Shown here piece by piece: positions 63,932 through 64,000 of a stretch of 64,000 nt of DNA. The position numbers were made by a program, and so were the translations under genes. The DNA lies in contig JAJNDK010000002.1 in assembly GCA_021156365.1 (NCBI GenBank), forward strand, positions 558,001 through 622,000, in the 5' to 3' direction. The DNA is from Bacteroidota bacterium (lineage in GTDB: Bacteria > Bacteroidota > Bacteroidia > B-17B0 > Aurantibacillaceae). The notes under the pieces were generated by a model. The model ran no database searches. It saw only the letters and a list, made by a program, of their open reading frames with translations, and was not told the origin of the DNA. Every line of letters starts with the position of its first letter. Positions within the stretch are counted from its first letter, which is position 1.

Positions 63932-64000
63932 GCAATGTTAATAAATAGTTAATTCGTTTTAGGAGGGCTATTGCTTTTATCATTTTTTTACCTCAAATTG

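Overview
The window is a contiguous piece of a Bacteroidota chromosome, most likely from the Chitinophagales/Sphingobacteriales side of the phylum; that placement is inferred. The evidence is four secreted proteins ending in type IX secretion (T9SS) sorting domains with the YPNP motif, many -7 elements of the Bacteroidota form TAnnTTTG close to start codons, and genes typical of the phylum: DUF493, DUF3109, DUF4349, TPR-SpoIIE phosphatases, ExbB-ExbD-ExbD-TonB and a short HsdR_N protein beside amn/holA. Apart from one ORF6N gene I see no insertion sequence, integrase, CRISPR array or rRNA operon, and only one tRNA.

Layout: 1-1274 holds the tail of a GH3-like gene, a LysE exporter and a DUF493 gene. 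1295-2856 holds a secreted hypothetical and an aldehyde dehydrogenase remnant lacking its catalytic half. 2979-8317 holds a CAP-OmpA protein, a TPR-SpoIIE phosphatase and methylmalonyl-CoA epimerase. 8427-11453 is a T9SS subtilisin. 11629-15808 is a nuclease-like HsdR_N protein divergent from amn-holA-lipoprotein-aldehyde dehydrogenase. 15817-17893 holds a PDZ aspartyl protease and an endonuclease III with a histone H1-like tail. 18122-27043 is one 2973-residue T9SS surface protein. 27387-30675 holds tRNA-Arg(CCG), two tandem tail-less SSB genes, comM and ORF6N. 30682-37531 holds a HExxH protein and two paralogous AbfB-like T9SS proteins. 37600-43645 holds tatD and GNAT (divergent), then DUF2130-rsmI-corA-DUF3109-rsgA. 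43715-53006 holds two more SpoIIE phosphatases, purD with an amidohydrolase-like gene that lacks its metal motif, a sterol-desaturase-family protein and a DUF4349 lipoprotein. 53055-57793 is a minus-strand MbnP/MbnH locus. 57903-60958 is the TonB energy operon. 61232-63931 holds recO and an MsbA-like ABC transporter.

The most interesting region is 53055-57793. It encodes two MbnP-family lipoproteins, one MbnH-family di-heme cytochrome, a small regulatory-fold lipoprotein, a predicted outer-membrane barrel starting with a CxxCxC motif and, upstream, a small Cys-rich exported protein. In the described MbnH/MbnP pair the di-heme enzyme oxidises a Trp of MbnP to kynurenine, which helps bind copper. 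One MbnP here also carries a His-rich linker. I infer an envelope copper-binding or copper-handling system with two substrates for one enzyme. It lies next to, but is separated by a terminator from, the ExbB/ExbD/ExbD/TonB operon.

Other notable points are the tail-less SSB pair in front of comM (a possible DNA-uptake module), a set of exact TAnnTTTG elements 4-9 bases from start codons that suggest leaderless mRNAs, and several proteins that keep a fold but lose catalytic residues.
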